This document shows, piece by piece, positions 33,473 to 41,860 of a stretch of 64,000 nucleotides of DNA. A program made the translations under genes and the position numbers. The DNA comes from JBEHWX01 sp048498995 (GTDB lineage Bacteria; Bacteroidota; Ignavibacteria; OLB7). Under the pieces are notes generated by a model, which searched no databases, was not told the DNA's origin, and saw only the letters and a list, made by a program, of their open reading frames with translations. The DNA is taken from NCBI GenBank assembly GCA_048498995.1, contig JBEHWX010000019.1, positions 1 to 64,000 on the forward strand. Reading direction: 5' to 3'. The first letter of the stretch is position 1. Each line of letters starts with the position of its first letter.

Positions 33473-34477
33473 ATGAGCATCGGGAAGTTCATACTGATTG
33501 GCGTAGGGGCCCTGGCCGTGCTCGGCGCGGGGGTGCTCCTCTACGGCTACCTCCATGAGGGATGGCGGCTCGACTCGACCGACATGGTCGTCGATCTCTT
33601 CTCCAGCCGGAAGCCGGAGGTCGACGACAGGATCGGCACGCGCCACTGGGACGTGGATCTCCCCGATTCGAGCGTGGTGATGATCGCCGCCGATCGGATC
33701 GACGTGACCATCTCCCCGGCCGACCTCGACGTGGCCACGATCGACGCGGTGCTGGAGGGGGAGGCGAGCGACTCGGCGAGCTTCGGCGTCGGGCTCGAGC
33801 GGCGGAACGAGCACACGCTCGTGGTGCGCGCCGCGCCGCTGAGAGCATACGCCGCCGGCTCGGGACGCGGCAAGCTCACGCTCCGCCTGCCGGAGCATAC
33901 CCGCGTGCTGATCGATGTCGGCAACGGCAACGTGGCCGCGGAGAATCTGTCGGGAGATCTGACCGCGACGGTCAGAAAAGGAATGGTGGAGATCGACGGG
34001 GCTCGCGGCACCGTCAGGGCCAAGACGCTCGGCGGGGGGATCACGCTGGAGCGCTGCCGCGGCGCGATCGACGCCGACGCCTCCGGCGAGGTGCGCCTCG
34101 ATTACAACGAGGGGAGCTGCTCGGTGGCGGCCACCGAGCGGGTGACGGCGCGGAACCACTCCGGCTCGCTCGAGGTTTCCTGCGTCACCGGCGGCATCTT
34201 CGCCACCCTGATCGGCGTGGGCGACGGCTGCCGCCTCACCGCGCTCGACGGCGACGTCAGGCTCGAGACGCTCCCCGGCATCCGCGCCAGCTTCACCGTC
34301 AACGCCCCGCTCGGACAGATCCGCGCCGGACTGCCGTTCGACACGCTCGGCATGGAATCGGTGGATGCGCGGGTGCTCCGCGCGCGGATCAACGGCGGCG
34401 GTGTGCCGGTGACCATCCTGGCCCGGCATGGCGATGTCTCGATCATGGAGTTCGCCTCCCGCGCCTCGGGCGAGTGA
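33473..34477 (+). CDS. DUF4097-like beta-helix membrane protein
   Basis: A 334-residue protein with one N-terminal membrane span (ILIGVGALAVLGAGVLLYGYL) and a long run of short beta strands typical of DUF4097/putative-adhesin proteins: VLIDVGNGNVAAENLSGDL, VEIDGARGTVRAKTLGG, ARNHSGSLEVSCVTGG, LTALDGDVRLETL, ILARHGDVSIMEF. Such proteins form a right-handed beta-helix at the cell surface or periplasmic face; several sit beside envelope-stress regulators. It begins 31 bp after the toroid lipoprotein on the same strand, so the two are probably cotranscribed. Confidence 0.8.
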   Translation: MSIGKFILIGVGALAVLGAGVLLYGYLHEGWRLDSTDMVVDLFSSRKPEVDDRIGTRHWDVDLPDSSVVMIAADRIDVTISPADLDVATIDAVLEGEASDSASFGVGLERRNEHTLVVRAAPLRAYAAGSGRGKLTLRLPEHTRVLIDVGNGNVAAENLSGDLTATVRKGMVEIDGARGTVRAKTLGGGITLERCRGAIDADASGEVRLDYNEGSCSVAATERVTARNHSGSLEVSCVTGGIFATLIGVGDGCRLTALDGDVRLETLPGIRASFTVNAPLGQIRAGLPFDTLGMESVDARVLRARINGGGVPVTILARHGDVSIMEFASRASGE

Positions 34478-34585
34478 CCAGAAGAAACGTGGCCGGAGCG
34501 GATGCGCGATGCGGAGCGCGATGCGGAGCGCGCTCGGCGGAGATCGGCCGGCAATCGGAACCAACGGACTATCGAACGGGCTCAC

Positions 34586-35032
34586 ATGGTACAGGCAACG
34601 ATCATCGTCAACATCGCGATCGTGGAGGGGGACCGGCTGCTGCTGGTGCAGGAAGGGAAGGACTACTGCCGCGGACAGTGGGGGCTTCCCGGCGGACGCG
34701 TCGAGCCGGGGGAGCGCCTGGCCGACGCCGCGCTGCGCGAGGTGACCGAGGAGACCGGCCTGAGCGTGGAGCTCGACGGCATCGTGCGGATCAGCCGCTA
34801 CACCACCGCGCGCAACAACCACTGCATCGGCTTCACCTTCGGCGCCCGCCCGCTCGGCGGGGATCTGGTCGTCGATGGATCGGAGATTCTTCGGGCCTCC
34901 TGGATCTCCTTCGTCGACCTCGGGATTCTGCCCGACGCGGAGCTCCGCTCCCCGGCCGTCTTCCGCGCGATTCTCGACGACGTGATGGCCGGCCGGCGGC
35001 TTCCGTTCAATTTGCTCTACGATGTGCCGTGA
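34586..35032 (+). CDS. Nudix hydrolase
   Basis: A 148-residue cytoplasmic pyrophosphohydrolase. The Nudix box is complete: GGRVEPGERLADAALREVTE followed by ETGLSV fits GX5EX7REUXEEXGU. Substrates are nucleoside diphosphates linked to another moiety, which cannot be resolved here. The start is ATG 34586 (MVQATIIVNIAIVEG); upstream in-frame sequence is only a decayed 12-bp repeat (gatgcggagcgc copies around 34508-34531). Confidence 0.93.
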   Translation: MVQATIIVNIAIVEGDRLLLVQEGKDYCRGQWGLPGGRVEPGERLADAALREVTEETGLSVELDGIVRISRYTTARNNHCIGFTFGARPLGGDLVVDGSEILRASWISFVDLGILPDAELRSPAVFRAILDDVMAGRRLPFNLLYDVP

Positions 35033-35156
35033 TGTCTAAGTAGTATATTGCGTTTTGATAATCCGTCGGCGGGTCCCATTGTTGTCGGCGCAGTTATCCC
35101 CCCTGGGAAGGTGTGTCCAGCCCCTCCCTATCTGTCAGTATTCATCCCGAAGAGCA

Positions 35157-35465
35157 ATGTCGCGTTCCCGCACATCCACACGGAAGTGGGGCAAAATCCT
35201 GCTATGGGCCTCCGTTTCCGTTGGACTCGTCCTGATTGCGGACGGCGTCTATTATCTCATTCCGGCCGAACGGGTCTCCCGTTCGCTGGTGCCATTCAAC
35301 TGGGCAATCCTGGCCGCCTACGGAGTCGTCCTGGTCTGGTCGCTCATCTATCTCGTGCGTGGGATATCACGTCGTGATTTCACCACGCTCATCCCGTTCA
35401 TCATCAACATACTCTCGATCGTCGTCTACATGCTCACCTCGGTGGTCGAGCAGATGGGTGATTGA
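35157..35465 (+). CDS. Small membrane protein, unrecognised
   Basis: A 102-residue protein with a short basic start (MSRSRTSTRKWGK) and three hydrophobic segments (about 14-31, 40-60 and 74-95). Start ATG 35157 is preceded by gaagag. This gene and its 124-bp upstream region are noticeably less GC-rich than the neighbours, with tatattgcgttttgat just upstream. No family recognised. Confidence 0.7.
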   Translation: MSRSRTSTRKWGKILLWASVSVGLVLIADGVYYLIPAERVSRSLVPFNWAILAAYGVVLVWSLIYLVRGISRRDFTTLIPFIINILSIVVYMLTSVVEQMGD

Positions 35466-35590
35466 CGCATAGGCGCATCGGGTCCGGCCTGGCCGAATCC
35501 GGCGCGCATGGATCCCCGGCGACGCGGCACGGGAATGGCCGATGACTTCCGAGCGTCCGCCGACGCCTCGATCGATCAACCTCGATACCC

Positions 35591-36511
35591 GTGCCCATGA
35601 CGCCGAGCACACCCACGACCGCATCACGGCTTGCCATAGCCGCCGCTTCCGGCGGCTTCAAGTGCATCTTCGTTCACGGCGTGCTGGCCGCGCTGGAAGC
35701 CGGAGGCGTGCGCGCTGCCGCCTATGCCGCCGCGTCCGCATCGGTGATTCCGACCGCCGCGGCCGCCGTGGGCCGGGCCGGTCGGATCGGCACGGAGTAC
35801 TGGCATCGCGGCGCGGCGATTCTTCGGGAGCCGGGACGCGGCATGAGCGACCTGGTGCTCGGCGGCCTGGCCGCGTATGCTCCCCTGCTCCGTCCGGAGC
35901 TCTTTGCCGAGGGAGCGCCACGCTTCCTGATCGGCGCGAGCGCCGTGCTCACCGCGACCGCCGCCGAACAGACGCAGGGGGAGCGACCGACCGCGATCGG
36001 ACGCCGGCTGCTGCTGGAGATCGCCCGGGGGGATCGGAGCTGGGTGGAGGAGCATCTGCGCCACGAGCTGTTCGACACCGACGCCGCCGAGGGGGCGCCG
36101 CGGCTGACGCCGGAGAACTTCGACGAGGTTGCCTACGCCTCCTCGCGCATGCTCCACGCTTGGAAGGTGCCGGCCACCATCGAGGGGCGTCCGTACATCG
36201 ACGCCAGCTACACCTGCTCGTGTCACGCCGAGGAGCTTTCGCGTCTGGGATACGGGATCGTGGTGGCGATCGGCACCGAGCCGGGGGAGCTTCATCGCGA
36301 TCTCTTCGCCGACGTCCGCCTGTGCGATCGCGTCGGCCATGGGCGGCTGCACGTGGTGCTCCCGACGGTCGACACGAAGGTGATGGGAGTCGACTTCACG
36401 CGCGCCACGGCCGAGGGGATCGAGCTCCTGTTCCGGCACGGGATCGAGCGTGGCGAGGAGCTTCTGGCAACGCTCGATCTTTCGGAGACTACATCGACCG
36501 CATCCCCATGA
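35591..36511 (+). CDS. Degenerate patatin-like protein
   Basis: A 306-residue protein with the layout of a patatin-like phospholipase: a glycine-rich oxyanion segment SGGFKCIFVHGVLAAL, a nucleophile-elbow equivalent AYAAASASVIPTA, and a late acidic element YIDASYTC. The usual GxSxG and DG(A/G) signatures are altered (ASASV and DAS), so either the active site is divergent or activity is lost. No signal peptide. It overlaps the following DUF885 gene by ATGA, which points to coupled translation of a lipase-like and a peptidase-like protein. Confidence 0.7.
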   Translation: MPMTPSTPTTASRLAIAAASGGFKCIFVHGVLAALEAGGVRAAAYAAASASVIPTAAAAVGRAGRIGTEYWHRGAAILREPGRGMSDLVLGGLAAYAPLLRPELFAEGAPRFLIGASAVLTATAAEQTQGERPTAIGRRLLLEIARGDRSWVEEHLRHELFDTDAAEGAPRLTPENFDEVAYASSRMLHAWKVPATIEGRPYIDASYTCSCHAEELSRLGYGIVVAIGTEPGELHRDLFADVRLCDRVGHGRLHVVLPTVDTKVMGVDFTRATAEGIELLFRHGIERGEELLATLDLSETTSTASP

Positions 36512-38316
36512 GGACGTATCGCCCCGCACTTCTGCTCCTGCTTCCGGTCGCGCTTCTCTGCCATGGCTGCGCCTCGTCGTCACGTCCGGTGCTCCCATCG
36601 CCGGGAGCTCGCTCGGACGCGGCCGGCAGCCGCGTCGGTCAGTTCTTCGAGGAATATTTCAACACCTACCTCCAGTTCGATCCCCTTCTTGCCTCGCAGA
36701 TCGGCGAGACCAGCTACAACGATCAGCTCGCGATCGACATCAGCGAGGAGTACCGCTCGCAGATCGGCCACTTCTATCAGCGCTATCTCGAGAAGCTGGC
36801 GCGGCTCGACACTTCCGGCATCAACGAGCGGGACCGCGTCAGCTGCCAGGTGCTCCGCCGCGAGCTGACCCGGTCGCTGGACGGACTTCGCTATCCGACG
36901 CACCTGCTGCCGATCGACCAGCTCGGCTCCCTGGCCGTCCGGTTTCCGCTGCTCGGCTCCGGCGCGGACGTCCATCCCTTCCGCGTGCCGGGGGATTACG
37001 ACGACTTCGTTGCCCGCGCCTATGCCTTCGGCGTCTGGGTGGATACCGCGATCGCGAACATGCGGCGCGGCGTGGAGCTCGGCGTGGTACAGGCCCGGCC
37101 GGTGATCGAACGGACGCTGCCGCAACTGGAGGCGCAGATCGTCGACGACCCGACCACCAGCGTGTTCTACACGCCGATACGCCAGATGCCGCAGAGCTTC
37201 AGCGACGCGCAGCGGACGCGGCTTGCCGACGCCTACCGCCGGATGATCGCCGAACAGATCGTCCCCACCTACCGGAGGCTCGTCGAGTTTCTGAGGCGCG
37301 AATATCTCCCGAAGTGCCGCGACCGCGCCGGGATGAGCGCGTTGCCCGGAGGGGACGCGTGGTACGAGTATCTGGTCCGCTTCTACACGACGAGCGAGGT
37401 GCCGATCGATTCACTCTTCCTCCGCGGCATGGCCGAGTCCGAGCGGATCCAGAAGGCGCGCCAGGCGATCTTCGCGCGCGTGGGGGCCACCAGCGACTTC
37501 GAGTTCCGACAGAAGGTGCTGGAGCATTACCCGCTCTACGGCACGCGCGACTCGCTCGTGGCCGCCTACACGCTGCTGAAGGGGCGCGTGGAGCGGGCGC
37601 TGCCGATACTCTTCACCAGAATCCCCCGCGCGGACTTCGAGGTGCGCGCCGTGGAGGAGTATCGCGAGGCATCGTTCCCCTCCCACTACGTCCCGCCGCC
37701 GCCGGACGGCTCCCGGCCCGGCATCTTCTACGTGAACGCCGGACGCACCGCCACCGCTCCGCAGCCGGTGGTCGAATCCCTCTTCCTCCACGAGGCGATC
37801 CCCGGACATCACCTCCAGCTGGCGCTGCAGGTGGAGCAGACCATGCTGCCGAAGTTCCGGCGCTTCGGATACTACGGCGCGTTCATCGAGGGATGGGGAC
37901 TCTACGCCGAGTCGCTCGGCTCCGATCTCGGTCTGTATACCGACATCTTCCAGTCCTATCTCCGCCTCGGCGCGGAGCTCGGCCGGGCCAAGCGCCTGGT
38001 GGTCGATATCGGGCTGCATCGGAAGGGATGGTCCCGCTCGGAGGCCATCGATTTTCTGATGCGGGGGGGCGGCATGGAGCGGGCGCAGGCGGAGGCCGAG
38101 GTGGATCGCTACATCGCGATGCCGGGGCAGGCGCTCTCCTACAAGGTCGGCGAGATGGAGATCAACGAGCTGAAGACCCGCGCGCAGCGCGCGCTCGGGG
38201 AGGATTTCGATCTCCGCGCCTTCCACGACGAGCTGCTCGGCGACGGCGCCCTGCCGCTGGACCTGGTGGAGCAGAAGATCGAAGCGTGGATCGGACGGCA
38301 GGCCGAGACGCAGTAG
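36508..38316 (+). CDS. DUF885 metallopeptidase-like lipoprotein
   Basis: A 602-residue lipoprotein (lipobox LLCHGC, Cys21) of the DUF885 family, zinc-dependent peptidases or carboxypeptidase-like enzymes. The zinc motif HEAIPGHH is at about residue 428, followed by FIEGWGLYAESLG that supplies the glutamate ligand, and the C-terminal MPGQALSYKVGEMEI typical of the family. It would act in the periplasm, anchored to a membrane. The start ATG overlaps the patatin-like stop codon. Family call is secure; the natural substrate is not known. Confidence 0.92.
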   Translation: MRTYRPALLLLLPVALLCHGCASSSRPVLPSPGARSDAAGSRVGQFFEEYFNTYLQFDPLLASQIGETSYNDQLAIDISEEYRSQIGHFYQRYLEKLARLDTSGINERDRVSCQVLRRELTRSLDGLRYPTHLLPIDQLGSLAVRFPLLGSGADVHPFRVPGDYDDFVARAYAFGVWVDTAIANMRRGVELGVVQARPVIERTLPQLEAQIVDDPTTSVFYTPIRQMPQSFSDAQRTRLADAYRRMIAEQIVPTYRRLVEFLRREYLPKCRDRAGMSALPGGDAWYEYLVRFYTTSEVPIDSLFLRGMAESERIQKARQAIFARVGATSDFEFRQKVLEHYPLYGTRDSLVAAYTLLKGRVERALPILFTRIPRADFEVRAVEEYREASFPSHYVPPPPDGSRPGIFYVNAGRTATAPQPVVESLFLHEAIPGHHLQLALQVEQTMLPKFRRFGYYGAFIEGWGLYAESLGSDLGLYTDIFQSYLRLGAELGRAKRLVVDIGLHRKGWSRSEAIDFLMRGGGMERAQAEAEVDRYIAMPGQALSYKVGEMEINELKTRAQRALGEDFDLRAFHDELLGDGALPLDLVEQKIEAWIGRQAETQ

Positions 38317-38395
38317 CCGAGACGCGGTAGCGGAGGCGCGGTTGCGGAGACGCAGTAGCCGAGACGCGGCAGCGGAGGCGCGGCGGCGCTCCGAG
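38311..38395. repeat. 42-bp tandem repeat at gene end
   Basis: Two copies, offset by 42 bp, of cagtagccgagacgcggtag followed by cggaggcgcgg, starting at 38311 and 38353. The first copy contains the DUF885 stop codon, so the repeat straddles the end of the gene. The remainder of the gap to 38562 holds nothing recognisable. Confidence 0.85.
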
Positions 38396-38562
38396 GGCGA
38401 TTCGACGCGAGGAGCCGGGGCCGTGGAAGTTCCGCGGGAATTTCGTTCCTTTGAGCGCCGGAGCGCGGCCATCGGTCGGCGCTCCATGGACCAGATCACC
38501 TCCTCACGGCCGCCCGGCCCGCCCAGCGGGCATCGACGGCTTCGCGAACCGATCTCATCGAC

Positions 38563-39219
38563 ATGCCCGAATCGCCGATCCTCGGCTGGCCCGAATACAT
38601 GGAGCTGCTGGCCGGCCTTCTCGCGCTGGTCAACCCGATCAGCTCGGTTCCGATCTTCCTGAGCCTCACGCGGGCGCACTCCCCGAGGCATCGGGCGAGG
38701 ATCGCGGCGGTCGCCGCCATGTCGGCCGGCATCGTGCTTCTGGTGGCCCTTTTCCTCGGCGAGATCGTGCTGCATGCCTTCGGCATCGGGATCGATTCCT
38801 TCCGCGTCGCCGGCGGCATCCTGATCCTGCTGATCGCGCTGTCGATGATGCAGTCGAGCACGCAGGGGGGCGCGGCGGCCAAGGGGGCCGAGGAGTCCGT
38901 GGCGGTCGACGAGGGGACGGCGCTCGGCGTGGTTCCGCTGGCGATTCCGATCCTGGTGGGCCCCGGCGCGATGAGCACCGTGATCGTCTACGCGCACCGC
39001 GCCACCAGCCCCATGCACTACGTGCTGATCACCGCGGCGATCGTATCGCTCAGCGCGCTGATCTACCTGAGCTACCGCTTCGCGCCGGCCATCGGCCGGC
39101 TTCTCGGCACCACCGGCATGAACGTTCTCTCCCGCGTGATGGGGCTGATCATCGCCGCGGTGGCCATCGAGTTCATCGTCGACGGCCTTTCGGCGCTCTT
39201 CCCCGGCCTGGCGCACTGA
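38563..39219 (+). CDS. MarC family membrane protein
   Basis: A 218-residue integral membrane protein of the MarC/UPF0056 family with six spans. The conserved N-terminal LLALVNPISSVPIFLSLT and the internal LAIPILVGPGAMSTVIV motifs are intact. Despite its name the family has no proven role in drug resistance; a transport function is suspected. It stands alone between unrelated genes. Confidence 0.92.
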   Translation: MPESPILGWPEYMELLAGLLALVNPISSVPIFLSLTRAHSPRHRARIAAVAAMSAGIVLLVALFLGEIVLHAFGIGIDSFRVAGGILILLIALSMMQSSTQGGAAAKGAEESVAVDEGTALGVVPLAIPILVGPGAMSTVIVYAHRATSPMHYVLITAAIVSLSALIYLSYRFAPAIGRLLGTTGMNVLSRVMGLIIAAVAIEFIVDGLSALFPGLAH

Positions 39220-39355
39220 ACCGGGTCGCCGGGGAAGCATATCGCGACACGATCCACCGGGGTTCCGGCATCGACGCGGAGAGATCACCGAGACGACATC
39301 GTCACGCCGGCACGCTCCATCCGGCGACCTCCCCGACCGGCGTTCACGCCGGCGC

Positions 39356-40468
39356 ATGTTCAACCCTCATCACGTTCCCGTCATGACACGACGCAGCCAG
39401 CCGGCACGCCCGGCCCGATGGCTCCTCGCCGGAGCGATAGCCGTGGCAACGCTCTCCCTCGGGGCCTGCTCCTCCGATCCGATCTCCACGCCGCTCCCCC
39501 ACACCGTGCTGGTCCGCAAGAACGTGCGGCAGCTCACCGCGACCGAGGTCGCCGATCTGGTGGCCGCCATCAAGAAGCTGAAGGAAGTTCCCTCCCCATA
39601 CCGTCCCGAGCTGAGCTACTACGATCAGTTCGTGATGTGGCACCGGAACGCGTTCTACTGCGACACCAACGCGGCGCACATGGGCCCGGCGTTCCTCCCC
39701 TGGCACCGTCAGTTTCTCCTGATGTTCGAGCATGCCCTCACCTCCGTCAGCGGCAAACAGATCACCCTCCCCTACTGGGACTGGACCGACGAGGCAGGAC
39801 GCCAGCGGATCTTCAGCGACGATCTGCTCGGCGGCGACGGCGATCCGTCGCAGGGGCACGCGGTGACGACCGGCCCGTTCAAGAAGGGGGCGTGGGAGCT
39901 GAAGGTGTTCGATCAGAACGCCTCCGACTCGCTGCACATCCCCTGGCTGGTCCGCGGCTTCGGGCAGTTCCCCGGCATCTCGCTTCCGACGAAGGCCCAG
40001 ATCGACTCGGCGATCGCCCTGCCGGCCTACGACGCGGCTCCCTGGAACGCGACGGTGCCGGCGGTGGCCGGCTTCCGGAACTACATCGAGGGATGGCGCG
40101 GCAATACCGGCGAGGACTGCGAGGATTCCCTGATGACGCCGCTGCATCATCACGGCAACGCCCACGTGATGCACAACGCCGTCCATCTCTGGATCGCCGG
40201 CATGTTCGGCGACACGGCCGGAACGATCGCGCTGAACACGTCGCCGAACGATCCTGTGTTCTGGTTCATCCACGCCAACCTGGACCGGCTCTGGGAGGAG
40301 TGGCTGGACCAGCACGGCCAGACCTACGTGCCGGTGACCGGCGGCCCCTCCGGCCACAACCTGAACGACGCGATGTGGCCCTACCGGACGATCGGGCTGA
40401 CCGTCACACCGGCGATGATGCTCGACGAGAAGAAGCTCGGCTATGCCTACGACACGGAATCACCGTAG
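39356..40468 (+). CDS. Tyrosinase-like copper lipoprotein
   Basis: A 370-residue lipoprotein (lipobox SLGAC, Cys38) with a tyrosinase/polyphenol-oxidase fold. The copper-A site is seen in MWHRNAF (His96), AAHMGPAFLPWHRQF (His108, His117) and the copper-B site in HNAVHLWIAG plus PVFWFIHANLDRLW. Such type-3 copper enzymes hydroxylate or oxidise phenols with oxygen. Export as a lipoprotein is unusual for tyrosinases and suggests periplasmic or surface phenol oxidation or pigment/cross-link formation. ATG 39383 is an alternative start. No copper chaperone is adjacent. Confidence 0.9.
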   Translation: MFNPHHVPVMTRRSQPARPARWLLAGAIAVATLSLGACSSDPISTPLPHTVLVRKNVRQLTATEVADLVAAIKKLKEVPSPYRPELSYYDQFVMWHRNAFYCDTNAAHMGPAFLPWHRQFLLMFEHALTSVSGKQITLPYWDWTDEAGRQRIFSDDLLGGDGDPSQGHAVTTGPFKKGAWELKVFDQNASDSLHIPWLVRGFGQFPGISLPTKAQIDSAIALPAYDAAPWNATVPAVAGFRNYIEGWRGNTGEDCEDSLMTPLHHHGNAHVMHNAVHLWIAGMFGDTAGTIALNTSPNDPVFWFIHANLDRLWEEWLDQHGQTYVPVTGGPSGHNLNDAMWPYRTIGLTVTPAMMLDEKKLGYAYDTESP

Positions 40469-40623
40469 CCGCCATCGAGCGCGCGCATGAGATCCTTCCG
40501 GCATCCGCTGGCTCCCCTGCATCCGCGAGGAGCCCCGGGATGCCGGAGGGTTGCTCTCTCACGGCACTACCATCAGCCCGACGACACCCCATCACGTCAC
40601 GGAAAAGAGCAAGAGAGAAGAGA

Positions 40624-41226
40624 ATGACCCAGCGGGAGATCTTCGAGCGGCAGTACCGGATGGCCGACGACGGCATGCTCGCCGACGCGATGATCGCGGC
40701 CACGCGGACCCCCCTTTCGGAGGATGCGCGCGCGGCGCTGGAGGGGGAGATCGACCGGCGGGGATTGCGGGAGCGGGTGGATGCGATGTTCAGGCTGATG
40801 ACGGCGCCCCAGGACCCGGCGCTCGCGCTGGAGCTCGCCGCGACGATCGCCGCCCGGCCATGTCCGCACTGCGGCTCGAGCGCGGAGCCTCTGCGCGCGG
40901 CCGAAGCCTGGCGCGCTATCAGCGTGGTTGCCTTCACGACGCGTCGTCCTCGCGTGGCGATCGGATGCCGCGCCTGCCTCGACCGGAGGATCCGGAGCGC
41001 CTCGACGACCACGATGATCGCCGGCTGGTGGGCACTCCCCTGGGGGCCGATCAGAACACTCGAGGTGCTCCGCGCCAACCGCGCCACGCGACGTGAGCTG
41101 GAGACCGAGGAATGGCCCGGGGAGATGCTCCTCTGGTACGCCACGACGCATGGTCCCCGGCTGATGTTCGAGGCCGGCCTCGACCCCGACTGGCGACCGG
41201 CGCGCGAGGTGGCGTTCACCGGATGA
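40624..41226 (+). CDS. Two-CxxC protein, unrecognised
   Basis: A 200-residue protein with a helical N-terminus (about 1-75), a CPHCG motif (about 80) and a CRAC motif (about 117) that together could form a zinc ribbon, a possible single membrane segment (MIAGWWALPWGPI) and a helical end. Start ATG 40624 follows a purine-rich aagagagaagaga. Function unknown; the zinc-ribbon idea rests only on cysteine spacing. Confidence 0.7.
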   Translation: MTQREIFERQYRMADDGMLADAMIAATRTPLSEDARAALEGEIDRRGLRERVDAMFRLMTAPQDPALALELAATIAARPCPHCGSSAEPLRAAEAWRAISVVAFTTRRPRVAIGCRACLDRRIRSASTTTMIAGWWALPWGPIRTLEVLRANRATRRELETEEWPGEMLLWYATTHGPRLMFEAGLDPDWRPAREVAFTG

Positions 41227-41287
41227 GCGGCGCGCGCTCACGTCGCGGACGCGCGGCGGACCGAGAGGCGATGCCGCGCGCGGCGGC

Positions 41288-41659
41288 TCAGGCCACGTCG
41301 CCGCCGAGCCATGCGATGGCCGCGGTCATGTCGCTGTAGAAGACGCGGTAGTCCCCTTCTCCGAAGGCAAGGCGGGCCAGATAGGCGAGCTTGGTGTTGG
41401 GAACCACGATCGCCCGGCGAAGGCTGATCGGCCCCATCTCCTCGTCGAGCTTCCGCTGAGAGAGCGGCACATCCACCGGCGGCGGAAGCATCTCGAGCGT
41501 GTCGTAGAGCACCTTGGAGCGGCCGGTATCCCGCACCAGCTCCAGCACCCGCTCCTGACATTCGCGCAGCAGGCTTTCGTTCGGCTCCCCCCGCATCCGC
41601 GCGATGATAAGGTCGCCGACCGGCTCGACCCACAACTGCCCCTGGAATGTGTGCTCCAT
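41288..41659 (-). CDS. SpoIIAA/STAS-like small protein
   Basis: A 123-residue soluble protein with the alternating pattern of SpoIIAA-like (STAS-fold) proteins: GQLWVEPVGDLIIARMRGEP at the start, SKVLYDTLEMLPPP in the middle, RRAIVVPNTKLAYLARL and FYSDMTAAIAWL at the end. Related proteins act as anti-anti-sigma or lipid-binding modules, but the phospho-acceptor serine cannot be assigned here. It is convergent with the preceding gene. Confidence 0.6.
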   Translation of the reverse strand: MEHTFQGQLWVEPVGDLIIARMRGEPNESLLRECQERVLELVRDTGRSKVLYDTLEMLPPPVDVPLSQRKLDEEMGPISLRRAIVVPNTKLAYLARLAFGEGDYRVFYSDMTAAIAWLGGDVA

Positions 41660-41780
41660 GAGATTCGAAGATTGATTGGTACTCGTGGCGCCGGCACCGA
41701 CGCCGGCACGGTGTGCGCAAACATAGCCAGCCGGCCGGAAGATCCGACGCGGGGAGTGTTCACATCGCCACGAAGGGAAG

Positions 41781-41810
41781 TTGATTTCATCGTTCGAACT
41801 ACTACATTGC
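41781..41810 (+). promoter_or_regulatory. Possible Bacteroidota-type promoter
   Basis: TTGA at 41781 and TACATTGC at 41803 have 18 bp between them, resembling the Bacteroidota TTTG / TAnnTTTG pair with one mismatch in each element. The region is AT-richer than usual here and lies 51 bp upstream of the T9SS cargo gene at 41861. Confidence 0.45.
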
Positions 41811-41860
41811 GCTCCCCATCGCACTTCCATTCAGGCCATCCGGCCACATTCACAACACCC

